A stretch of 64,000 bases of DNA from positions 334,941 to 398,940 of the forward strand of contig CAWBOV010000005.1 in assembly GCA_963790525.1 (NCBI GenBank). Direction: 5' to 3'. The stretch comes from CAWBOV01 sp963790525. GTDB taxonomy: Bacteria > Actinomycetota > Actinomycetes > Mycobacteriales > Jatrophihabitantaceae. Made by a program: the position numbers and the translations under genes. This document shows, in pieces, positions 16,883 to 24,461 of this stretch; the stretch's first letter is position 1, and each line of letters begins with the position of its first letter. The notes beneath the pieces are model-generated. The model made no database searches, was not told the origin of the DNA, and was given only the letters and a program-made list of their open reading frames with translations.

Positions 16883-19518
16883 GGTGCCCCCCGGTAGAAC
16901 TGCAGGTCCGATCCCAGCAGTTGCTCGACCTCGCTCGACGGGACGCGGCTCCAGTTCGCTCCGTTGACCGTCTTGGGCACTGTGTTCCGGCGGTGGATGA
17001 TCGCGACCAGACTGTCCGCGTCGCTCACATCGCACATCGATCGCACCGCCTTGCTCCAGACGAATCGCGAGTCCTCCCCCGTCGCCACGTCGGGGAAGGG
17101 GGACCGCTGCCAGAGATCCCTGCTGTAACAGAGGGTGGAACCCGCCGCCCAGATACGTCCGCTGCGAGGCCATTCGTAACGCCACGCCCTGCCCGTCGCC
17201 GGATCGTAGAAGGACAGGCGGCGACTCCCGCAGACATCGCTCCCCGAGTCGAGCAGGCGCCCGACCTGGACCGACAGCCGGGTCGGTGCGTGCCAGTCGT
17301 CGTCGTCCCAGTGGACGATGATCTGCCCACGCGCGATCTGGCAGGCGAGGTTGCGCTTGGCGCCCAGCACCAGCCGCTGATCCAGGCGGCGGTACACGAT
17401 GGACGGATCATCCGGTACGAGATCGGCGATGCAGTCCGTGCCGTCGTCGACGATCACCAGCTCCTTGGCCGGGTAGTCCTGCCGCCGGAAGTACTCGATG
17501 GCCTGGGCCACGAACTCACGCCGGTCGTAGGTCGGCATGATGCAGGACACGAGCGGTTGTGACCCGGCCGGCTCGAGCACGGACGCCACGGACAGCGCCG
17601 ACGCCACGGACAGCGCAGCCGCCGCCGGGGAGGCAGCGGGCTCGGCCGGCGCAGGGGGCTCGGGTGCCGCCGGCGAGCGCGCGGCGTAGTAGGCGCGATC
17701 CTCCACGGGCAGGGCGACCTCGTCGATCGCGGTCCAGCCCGGGCGCGCCCCGCCGTCGAGCTGCCAGCTGTTGGAGCCGTGGCGCAGGTACACGAACAGC
17801 CCGTCGGCACCCATGGACTGCAGCCGCGCGCCCCGCCGGACGGCCTGATCGAGGAACGCGGCGTCCTCGGCGAGCGAGCGGTCGGGGTAGCGCGCCAGCC
17901 GCTCCCACACCGAACGGCGGAAGGCCAGGGTGCCGCCGTGGACGTCCCGCACGAACATCCGCCGGTGCAGGTCGGCCTCGAAACGCCAGAACTGCCAGCG
18001 GTCGAGCTCGAACACCGGAGCGTCCCGCAGCGCGGTGATGTCCGCGTTGTCGGCTCGGATGGCGGCGACCTGGCGGCTGACCCGTTCGGTTCCGTGCCAG
18101 TCGTCGTCGTCCCACTGGATGACGATCTCGCCGCGGGCATGTTGGCAGGCGAGGTTGCGCAGCGCCCCGATGCTCCGCGAGCGCGCGCTGGGCACCACCC
18201 GGATGCGGCCGTCGTCGGGCAGTACCCCGGCCAGCTCCGGCGGTCCGTCCTCCACGATCACCAGTTCGAGATTCGGGTAGTCCTGGCGCTGGAAGTAACG
18301 CACCGCCTGCTGCGCGAAGTCCGGACGTCCGCGGGTGGGCATGATGCACGACACCAGCGGGGCGGATCCGCGGATCTCGAGCGGGCGAGCCGGGCTGGGT
18401 GTCCGGCCCGGCAGCCCTGCTGTCGCGGCCGGCGCCGTGGGGGCGGCCGGCTGCGCAGTCGGCGCCTGCTCGCCGTTCAGTGCCTGCTCGTCGTTCGGCC
18501 CCTGCTCGCCGTCCGGCACCTGCTCGCCGTGCGCCCCGGCGACGGACGCGGGCGGCGGACCGACGTCGCGAACGGCCGAGTGCGGTGCGCCGGCGTGCGG
18601 TGATCCGGGCGGGCGGCGGCGCGAGCGGTCCGGTGGTGCAGGGAGCGGCGGGTCGGGGCGATGGTCGAGGATCGTCACGGGCACGACGACGGCACGCGCG
18701 GGCATGAGCTCGTCCGGCGCGAAGTGCTCGCAGCGGTCGCCCTGACAGTGGCTGCGGTACGTGGTCGTCTCCCCGCGCAGCAGCAGGCCGCAGAAGCGGT
18801 CCTGGTAGAGCCGGCGATTGGCCTCGAGCAGCGAGGTCTGGACCTGGCTGCGGCGCGCGGTCGGCGGCGACCGGAAGACGTAGGAGGCGCCGACCCACAC
18901 GCCCCGGAAACCCGCGCGGGCCGCCCGGACGTTGTAGTCCATCTCCCAGCACGGGCCGAGCCCGTAGGCCTCCTCGGCCGGGCCGACCGCAGTGATCACC
19001 TCGCGGCGGACCGCATAGCAGAAGTCGGAGAGGCTGTAGAGCGGTTCCAGCGACCGGGCGGCGTGACCGAACCGGCGCACCGCGATGGCCGCGTCCCGGC
19101 GCACGGAGGCCTCGTCGCCCAGCGCGTGCGGCGCGATCGCCTGCTCGTTCCAGGCGAGGTTGGTCGAGGGGCCGGCCAGGCCGCACCCCGGCCGGTTCAG
19201 CGCGGCGAGCAGGAACTCCAACCACCGCGGCCCTACGAGCACACCGCTCTCGAGCAGGACCACGACGTCGGCCTTGCTCCTGGACGCCAGCAGGTTGAAG
19301 GTCGCGGCGGCACCGCGGGGTTCGGCCGTCCCCCACTGCTCCAGTGCGACGAACTGGGGGTCCGTGCGCAGCGCGGCGGCCGTCGCCTCGTCCGGGCCGT
19401 CGGCCAGCAGCACGATCCGTACGCCCGGATCGCTGTACGCGCGCAGGAACCGCAGAGTGTCAGCCAGGCGCGCCGGTTCGGCATGCACGGCCACCCCGAT
19501 GCAGACCGGTTCGCGCAT
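16879..19518 (-). CDS. Multidomain glycosyltransferase (three GT2 modules)
   Basis: An about 879-aa protein with three GT-A/GT2-like modules. Module 1 (about 1-270) has VCIGVAVHAEPARLADTLRF, VVVLLESGVLVGPRWLEF and a CWEMDYNVRAARAGFRG acceptor-side block. Modules 2 (from about 391) and 3 (from about 658) each start PLVSCIMPT and carry a DDDDWH metal-binding motif, so both look catalytically competent. Between modules 1 and 2 is a low-complexity linker with 18-bp repeats encoding NGEQAP-like units. A CQGDRCEHF cluster could bind zinc. I chose ATG 19518; the upstream GTG at 19545 overlaps the 11-bp repeat array. It is first in an operon with the SARP gene, divergent from the M15 payload gene. 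Glycosylation of the injection particle or its payload is inference. Confidence 0.8.
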   Translation of the reverse strand: MREPVCIGVAVHAEPARLADTLRFLRAYSDPGVRIVLLADGPDEATAAALRTDPQFVALEQWGTAEPRGAAATFNLLASRSKADVVVLLESGVLVGPRWLEFLLAALNRPGCGLAGPSTNLAWNEQAIAPHALGDEASVRRDAAIAVRRFGHAARSLEPLYSLSDFCYAVRREVITAVGPAEEAYGLGPCWEMDYNVRAARAGFRGVWVGASYVFRSPPTARRSQVQTSLLEANRRLYQDRFCGLLLRGETTTYRSHCQGDRCEHFAPDELMPARAVVVPVTILDHRPDPPLPAPPDRSRRRPPGSPHAGAPHSAVRDVGPPPASVAGAHGEQVPDGEQGPNDEQALNGEQAPTAQPAAPTAPAATAGLPGRTPSPARPLEIRGSAPLVSCIMPTRGRPDFAQQAVRYFQRQDYPNLELVIVEDGPPELAGVLPDDGRIRVVPSARSRSIGALRNLACQHARGEIVIQWDDDDWHGTERVSRQVAAIRADNADITALRDAPVFELDRWQFWRFEADLHRRMFVRDVHGGTLAFRRSVWERLARYPDRSLAEDAAFLDQAVRRGARLQSMGADGLFVYLRHGSNSWQLDGGARPGWTAIDEVALPVEDRAYYAARSPAAPEPPAPAEPAASPAAAALSVASALSVASVLEPAGSQPLVSCIMPTYDRREFVAQAIEYFRRQDYPAKELVIVDDGTDCIADLVPDDPSIVYRRLDQRLVLGAKRNLACQIARGQIIVHWDDDDWHAPTRLSVQVGRLLDSGSDVCGSRRLSFYDPATGRAWRYEWPRSGRIWAAGSTLCYSRDLWQRSPFPDVATGEDSRFVWSKAVRSMCDVSDADSLVAIIHRRNTVPKTVNGANWSRVPSSEVEQLLGSDLQFYRGAP

Positions 19519-19540
19519 GCGCCCACATTGATCGATTCGG

Positions 19541-19591
19541 GTCACTCGGCCGTCACCGGAGCGTCACTGGCCGCGGTGACGGCGCGGTGAC
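19541..19591. promoter_or_regulatory. Putative SARP-binding repeat array (divergent promoter)
   Basis: GTCAC occurs at 19541, 19552 and 19563, and its complement GTGAC at 19576 and 19587: three direct copies then two inverted copies, every step within each set exactly 11 bp. SARPs bind heptamers repeated every 11 bp, one helical turn. The array lies between the leftward GT/SARP operon (start 19518) and the rightward M15 payload gene (start 19641), one set facing each. No SARP-independent explanation is obvious. Confidence 0.65.
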
Positions 19592-19640
19592 GAGCGGCGC
19601 CCACCCTGAACGGACGGCGACACCGGACGGATCGGGAGTG

Positions 19641-21194
19641 ATGGCCGCACAATCACAGCGCCTGCATCGGGGGGACGGCGCCTCCGAGACCGAGGCCGCC
19701 GTACCCGGATCGGGGCGGCTGCTCGATCCGGAGCTGCGGGCCGAGATGGCTGCCCGGCTCGGGCATCCCGTGGAACCGGACGTGCGGGTGCACACGGGGG
19801 CACCGGCCTGGGCGCTGGCGCGGTCGGTGGACGCGGAGGCCTACACCGTCGGCAAGGACGTGGTCTTCGGCGAGGGCGCCTACGACCCGGGGTCGGCGCG
19901 CGGACGTGACCTGCTCGCGCACGAACTCACCCACGTGGCACAGCAGCGGGGTGGATCGCCCGCCCGGCCCGGCGCTGCGCCGGCGGCCGCGCTCGAGGGT
20001 CAGGCTCGTGCCGCGGAAGCCGGACACGGGGGCGTCGCGGTCACCGGCGGCGCGCCCGTCGGCATCGCCCGCAAACCGAAGGATCCGAAACCCCCGCCGC
20101 CGCGGGATCCCACCTTCGACGAGATCCTCGCCGAACTGGGTACCGCCTTCGGGGGGCCGTATGCGACCTACGCCGACTTCGCCGCATCGATGGTCCCGGC
20201 GTCGTTCCTCGGGCACTCGATCCAGAACGGAGTCCGGCAGGAGCTCAAGGACAAGCTCGCCAAGGCCGACAAGGACATCCGCAAGGCCTGGCCCACCGCG
20301 CCCGCCGACTTCGGCATCTCCTTCATCGGCGGTTTCCGGTCGCGGTCCGGGCCGCACGGGTGGGGACTGGCCATCGACATCGACGGCACCGCCAACCCCT
20401 ATGTGATGCACGAGGCCGGCGAAGGCAAGATCGACACCCAGGTCGCGCCGGTGTACCACCGCATCGCCGAGATGATGCTGAATTCGCCCGTCGACAACGA
20501 GCAATCCGTCATCCCCAAGCTCATCCTCAGGAGCGACTCCACCAGCCTGACCGCCGCGCACCCCTCGCGCGCGGACCGGATCGGCGCGTTCTACGACCGG
20601 CTCGCGCTGGAGAGCACGGCCATGCACGACTACTTCGCCCTGATGAAGAACCCCGATCCCAAGGCGATCCCCGACTTCCTGGCCGGCCCGTGGCAGAAGA
20701 CGCATCCCGGCGCGACGCCCCCCGCTCCCGCGAAGGTGCTCGCCGACATGTGGGCGGACTACGCCCTTCTCGGCGGCACGATCCCTGCCGGGGTGACCGG
20801 TGTCCCGACGCCGCCCGCCGCGTCGGGGAGCAGGCCGTTCTCGTCCTCGGGTGCCGATCCCGCGAAGGGAATCCTCACCATCCCCAAGGAGGTCGTCCTG
20901 GGGCTGACCGCCCACCTCACCCGGTGGGGCGCGGTCGACTTCGGCGTGGAGAGCGGCGATGTCATGCACTTCGACGACATGGGCGGGCTCGGGACCGCCG
21001 TCTCTGCGGCGAAGAAGGCGGCCGCGGACAAGATCGCGGCGGCGGCAGCGGCGGCCCAGACGGCGACACCACCCGCCACCACCACGACACCGCCGACGAC
21101 GACGACTACATCACCCACGACCACGCCGACCACGACAACCCCACCCACGACGACGGCACCGCCGAGCACGCAGCCCCAGCAGACCAAGCCCTAG
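19641..21194 (+). CDS. eCIS payload candidate: DUF4157 domain plus M15-type peptidase domain
   Basis: A 517-aa protein. The N-terminus (about residues 25-105) is a DUF4157 'eCIS core' module ending in LLAHELTHVAQQRG, a metzincin-like HExxH that is a recognised loading or processing mark on eCIS cargo. The centre (about 215-445) looks like an M15 D-Ala-D-Ala carboxypeptidase/VanY domain: GFRSRSGPHGWGLAIDID has the H-x6-D metal pair, and VMHFD supplies the later histidine. The C-terminus is a Thr/Pro tail of about 45 residues. Predicted action: cutting peptidoglycan peptides of a target cell, or of the host for particle release. Start ATG 19641, with GTG 19638 in frame as alternative. It is convergent with the immunity gene (4-bp overlap); no immunity gene of its own is seen. 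Confidence 0.82.
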   Translation: MAAQSQRLHRGDGASETEAAVPGSGRLLDPELRAEMAARLGHPVEPDVRVHTGAPAWALARSVDAEAYTVGKDVVFGEGAYDPGSARGRDLLAHELTHVAQQRGGSPARPGAAPAAALEGQARAAEAGHGGVAVTGGAPVGIARKPKDPKPPPPRDPTFDEILAELGTAFGGPYATYADFAASMVPASFLGHSIQNGVRQELKDKLAKADKDIRKAWPTAPADFGISFIGGFRSRSGPHGWGLAIDIDGTANPYVMHEAGEGKIDTQVAPVYHRIAEMMLNSPVDNEQSVIPKLILRSDSTSLTAAHPSRADRIGAFYDRLALESTAMHDYFALMKNPDPKAIPDFLAGPWQKTHPGATPPAPAKVLADMWADYALLGGTIPAGVTGVPTPPAASGSRPFSSSGADPAKGILTIPKEVVLGLTAHLTRWGAVDFGVESGDVMHFDDMGGLGTAVSAAKKAAADKIAAAAAAAQTATPPATTTTPPTTTTTSPTTTPTTTTPPTTTAPPSTQPQQTKP

Positions 21195-22021
21195 TCGAGC
21201 GAGCGCAGCAACGCCTCGAACTCCCGGGGCAGCATGCCGACGACGTAGCTGCCGTCCAGCAGGCCGATGTCCTCGGCCTCCTCACGGGAGAGCTCGCGGA
21301 GCTCGCCGGTAGGGCGCTCGGCCGATCCGTAGGGGCCGACGGCCGGATCGTCCGGGTTCGGCTCGTGGAAGAACTCCGGCTCGGGGTCGAACTGCGCGGC
21401 GAGCTCGCGGTCGTGGCCGACGACGGGCCAGGTGCCGTCGCTCACCGCCTCCATACCGACGTAGAGCGGACGCCCACCCCCGCGGCCCCCGGCGTACGGG
21501 CGCATCGGGCCACCGGCGTCCAAGATCCCCACCGCGGTGCCCACCGAGTTCCTCGCCACGACGACGGCGTAGCGGTACTGACCGCGCCCGATCGGGACGG
21601 CCACCACGTCACCGATCTTCACGCGGACCGTCGACCCCGTGCCGCCGCGGACCGACCAACCGACCGGTTCCCCGCCGGCTCGGGCGTAGGCGTCGGCGAG
21701 CAGATCCAGGACCGCCTGCGCACCCGTGCGGCCGGACACACCGGACAGCGCGTCGGCGGCCAGGTCGACCAGGTCGGCGGCCATCACGAACACGGCGTCG
21801 TTCAGCTCGTCGACGCGCGAGCCGCGAGCGGGCCGCCCCGGGGCGCTCACCCATGCGCCAGGGCCGTACCCGGCGACGCCGTCGAGCGCGCGCAGCGCCC
21901 ACGACAGCACCTCGGCCAGTTCCGGCGGCGTGGGCCGCCGCCCGATCTCGTCCTGGTACTGCTCGAGCAGCTCGGTCCACGCGCGCGCCAGCGCGTCCAG
22001 CTCGGTGCGATCGTCAGCCAC
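21191..22021 (-). CDS. Putative immunity protein (Imm26-like core) for the Hint-linked toxin
   Basis: A 276-aa cytoplasmic protein without signal or membrane segments. It is acidic towards the C-terminus. A central segment (about residues 130-170) VRVKIGDVVAVPIGRGQYRYAVVVA resembles the beta-barrel signature of Imm26-type immunity proteins (VGDVfaiPl..GrYafg). Its ATG at 22021 overlaps the last bases of the toxin gene by 8 bp, so it is translated with the toxin, the usual position of an immunity gene. The function is inferred from position and this weak similarity; the first 120 helical residues are unassigned. Confidence 0.62.
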   Translation of the reverse strand: MADDRTELDALARAWTELLEQYQDEIGRRPTPPELAEVLSWALRALDGVAGYGPGAWVSAPGRPARGSRVDELNDAVFVMAADLVDLAADALSGVSGRTGAQAVLDLLADAYARAGGEPVGWSVRGGTGSTVRVKIGDVVAVPIGRGQYRYAVVVARNSVGTAVGILDAGGPMRPYAGGRGGGRPLYVGMEAVSDGTWPVVGHDRELAAQFDPEPEFFHEPNPDDPAVGPYGSAERPTGELRELSREEAEDIGLLDGSYVVGMLPREFEALLRSLD

Positions 22022-24461
22022 AGCCGACCTTCACCTCCAGGTACTCCTCGTACTCGGCGACCTTCTCGGCCGCGAGAGGATTCTGCCTGTTGCACCGGTA
22101 GGTCTTGGGGCCACTGGTGTCGATCGTCTTGCCGTCCACCGCCAGTTTCTGCTCCAGCAAGCGGGCCTCACCGTACTCGCGCTGCCCGGGGCGGAGCCGG
22201 AGCCGGTCGCCCTTGGCCGGGTCGAACCGGTCGTGGTTGGCGGCGTGGCGGGCGCGCACCTGCTCCACCGACAGCTTGGGCCCGAACATCCCGCTGTAGT
22301 AGACCTTCCCCCTGGCATTGACCAGCTCGTAGTTGCGAAAGCCGGGGCGGCTGAGCCACATCAGCCGGGTCTTGGTGATGTTGTGGACGAGGACACCGGG
22401 CAGGCCGACGAAGTAGTTCTGCGTCCCGCAGACGCTCAGGTTGAACGTGGTCGCGGGCGCGACGTCCACGCCGGAGACCCCGCGGACCTCCAGCAGTGCC
22501 CCGGTGCGGGTGCGGACGCTCATACCCGGCAGCAGGTCCTCGGCACGGCACCAGTCGTCCTTGGACTCGACCCAGAACCGGTGCGCGGCCGTCGTCCGGA
22601 TCGGGGTGGCGCCGCAGTCGACGTCGATCCAGCGCGACGTCCGCCCGCGGGTGACGGCCTCGACGACGGAGGCGACGACCCGGCGGCGCTCGTGGTCGAA
22701 GGACCACACCCGATCGCCCGGGCGCAGCGAGTCGATCCGCCGCCGGCCGGTCGGCGTGGCCACGAGCGTCCCGGCCGGGAAGCAGACGCCGGGATCGAGG
22801 TCGGGCTCGCTCACCTGGGGTTCGAGCTGATCCTCCGGGTGCACGTCCTCATCCGTCGCCACGCCGTCGGTGACCTCGTCGATCGGCTCCTCCATCCGGC
22901 TGGACTGCTCCTCCTCGTCCTGCACCGAGGATTCGTCGACCTCGTCGGTTCCGCCCTTGCCCTCCTCCGTCGTCCCGCCCTTGCCCTCGTCGGTCGTCCC
23001 GCCCTTGCCCTCGTCCTTGACCCCTCCCTTGCCCTTGCCCTCGTCCTTCAGCCCGCTCTCGCCCTCGCCCTCCCCCTCGCCGCCCTTGGTGGCGAGCAGC
23101 GCCAGCAGGGTGTCCACGCCGATCAGGGTCACGGCGTGGGCGAGGTGCTTGCCGGCGTCGTCGAGATCCTTGCTGCTGCTGGGATTCGCGGTGAGGACGA
23201 CGAACTCGTACAGATCGTCGGCGACGTCGATCGCGTCGAAGCCGATCTTGTAGGCGAGAATCGCCGCGCCGATGACGTCGGCGACCTCACCGACCCCGAC
23301 GGCCTGCGCGGCGATGAACGCGGCCATCACCGCGAGAGCCTCCGGCGACAGGAGCTGCTTGATCTGCTCGGCGAGCTCGCCCGGCAGGTAGCTCGCGGCG
23401 GCGGCGATCACGACCTTGAGGCGCTCGATGACGCTCATTCCCGCGACCGGGTCCGGATCGATGGTCGGCAGCGTGAGCACGGGGGTAGGGGTTATCTTCG
23501 GCTGCGGCGGCGCCGGCTTCGGGGCCGGCGGCACCGGCTGCTGTTGCGTGGGGGGCGGGCTCACGGGCGGTGCGGCCGGTGGTGGAGCCGCGCTCGGAGC
23601 GGGCCCGAAGCGACGGAACTGGGGGATGACGATCGGCTGCTCCCCCAGGCTCTGGACGACGGTACCGATCACGCCGCTGACACCGGGCACGACTCCCGGG
23701 AGCAGCGGCAACGCCACGTCGTTCCAGGCGAACGTGCTGCCTGCGGGCAGGTTGATCATGAGCTGATAGGCGTGGGTGTTCACGTCGTACCGGTCGACCA
23801 CCTGCATCCCGTCCAGGTTGGAGCCCTCCACCGTCATGATCGCGATGCCGGAGATGGAGATCGTCGCCTGGGTGTTGCCGACGACCATGACCCGCAGGAC
23901 CGGCGCGCCGGCGAGCGGGGAGGGAGCGGGACCTCCGCCGCCCTTCCCCAGGCGCTGGACGGCTCCGCGCCGCGCCCGGCCGGGATGCGGAACGGGGCCA
24001 CCCGACAGCAGCGCGTCGGCCGTGCGATGGGCCCGGTGCTCGGCGTCGGCATGGGGCAGCAGGGGGCCCGCAGCCGTTCCCTGCTGGACGACATGGGCGA
24101 GTTCGTGAGCCAGCGCCTGCCTGCCCCGCGCGGTCGACGGGTCCCGGTCTGCCGGTCCCAGGTAGATGTCCGCCCCCGACGTGAATGCCCTTGCCTGCAA
24201 GGCTTCCGCGCTCTCCTGGGCAGCGGCGTCGGAGTGCAGGCGGACGTGGTCCAGTGACGCGCCGAGGCGCGGCTCGAACTCCGCCCGCTCGGCGACCGCC
24301 AACGGCTCCCCGTCCGCCGACCCGGCCGATCCCGCCACCCAGGCCGGCACCTGTGCCAGCGAGGCGTGTGCCCTCGGCGGCAGCGCCGGGGCGACCGGGT
24401 GGGCGTCGACCGCAGCCGCCACCGCAGGGGCAGCGACCCGTGCGGTGCCTGGTGCGTTCAC
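22014..24461 (-). CDS. eCIS polymorphic toxin: DUF4157 + Hint + GIY-YIG-like C-terminus
   Basis: An 815-aa modular protein. Residues about 25-150 form a DUF4157 domain (LDHVRLHSDAAAQ, ALAHELAHVVQQ). Then come a Pro-rich linker (about 285-325), a hydrophobic helical region (about 340-440) that may be a translocation part, and an acidic linker with DEGKGG repeats (about 460-500). A Hint autoprotease (about 559-693) starts CFPAGTLVATP, has RTTAAHRFWV (TxxH) and ends GVLVHN. The last about 122 residues are the toxin: YELVNARGKVYYSG, then RARHAANHDRF and EARLLEQKL, a pattern like GIY-YIG nucleases. After HN comes Ile, so Hint can cleave but not splice. GTG start overlaps the ATPase stop (GTGA); the stop overlaps the immunity gene. 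Confidence 0.84.
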   Translation of the reverse strand: MNAPGTARVAAPAVAAAVDAHPVAPALPPRAHASLAQVPAWVAGSAGSADGEPLAVAERAEFEPRLGASLDHVRLHSDAAAQESAEALQARAFTSGADIYLGPADRDPSTARGRQALAHELAHVVQQGTAAGPLLPHADAEHRAHRTADALLSGGPVPHPGRARRGAVQRLGKGGGGPAPSPLAGAPVLRVMVVGNTQATISISGIAIMTVEGSNLDGMQVVDRYDVNTHAYQLMINLPAGSTFAWNDVALPLLPGVVPGVSGVIGTVVQSLGEQPIVIPQFRRFGPAPSAAPPPAAPPVSPPPTQQQPVPPAPKPAPPQPKITPTPVLTLPTIDPDPVAGMSVIERLKVVIAAAASYLPGELAEQIKQLLSPEALAVMAAFIAAQAVGVGEVADVIGAAILAYKIGFDAIDVADDLYEFVVLTANPSSSKDLDDAGKHLAHAVTLIGVDTLLALLATKGGEGEGEGESGLKDEGKGKGGVKDEGKGGTTDEGKGGTTEEGKGGTDEVDESSVQDEEEQSSRMEEPIDEVTDGVATDEDVHPEDQLEPQVSEPDLDPGVCFPAGTLVATPTGRRRIDSLRPGDRVWSFDHERRRVVASVVEAVTRGRTSRWIDVDCGATPIRTTAAHRFWVESKDDWCRAEDLLPGMSVRTRTGALLEVRGVSGVDVAPATTFNLSVCGTQNYFVGLPGVLVHNITKTRLMWLSRPGFRNYELVNARGKVYYSGMFGPKLSVEQVRARHAANHDRFDPAKGDRLRLRPGQREYGEARLLEQKLAVDGKTIDTSGPKTYRCNRQNPLAAEKVAEYEEYLEVKVGCG

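Noticed and set aside
22380..22790. A splicing intein in the toxin
   Set aside because: The Hint block ends HN but is followed by Ile, not Ser, Thr or Cys, so splicing is not possible; autocleavage fits.
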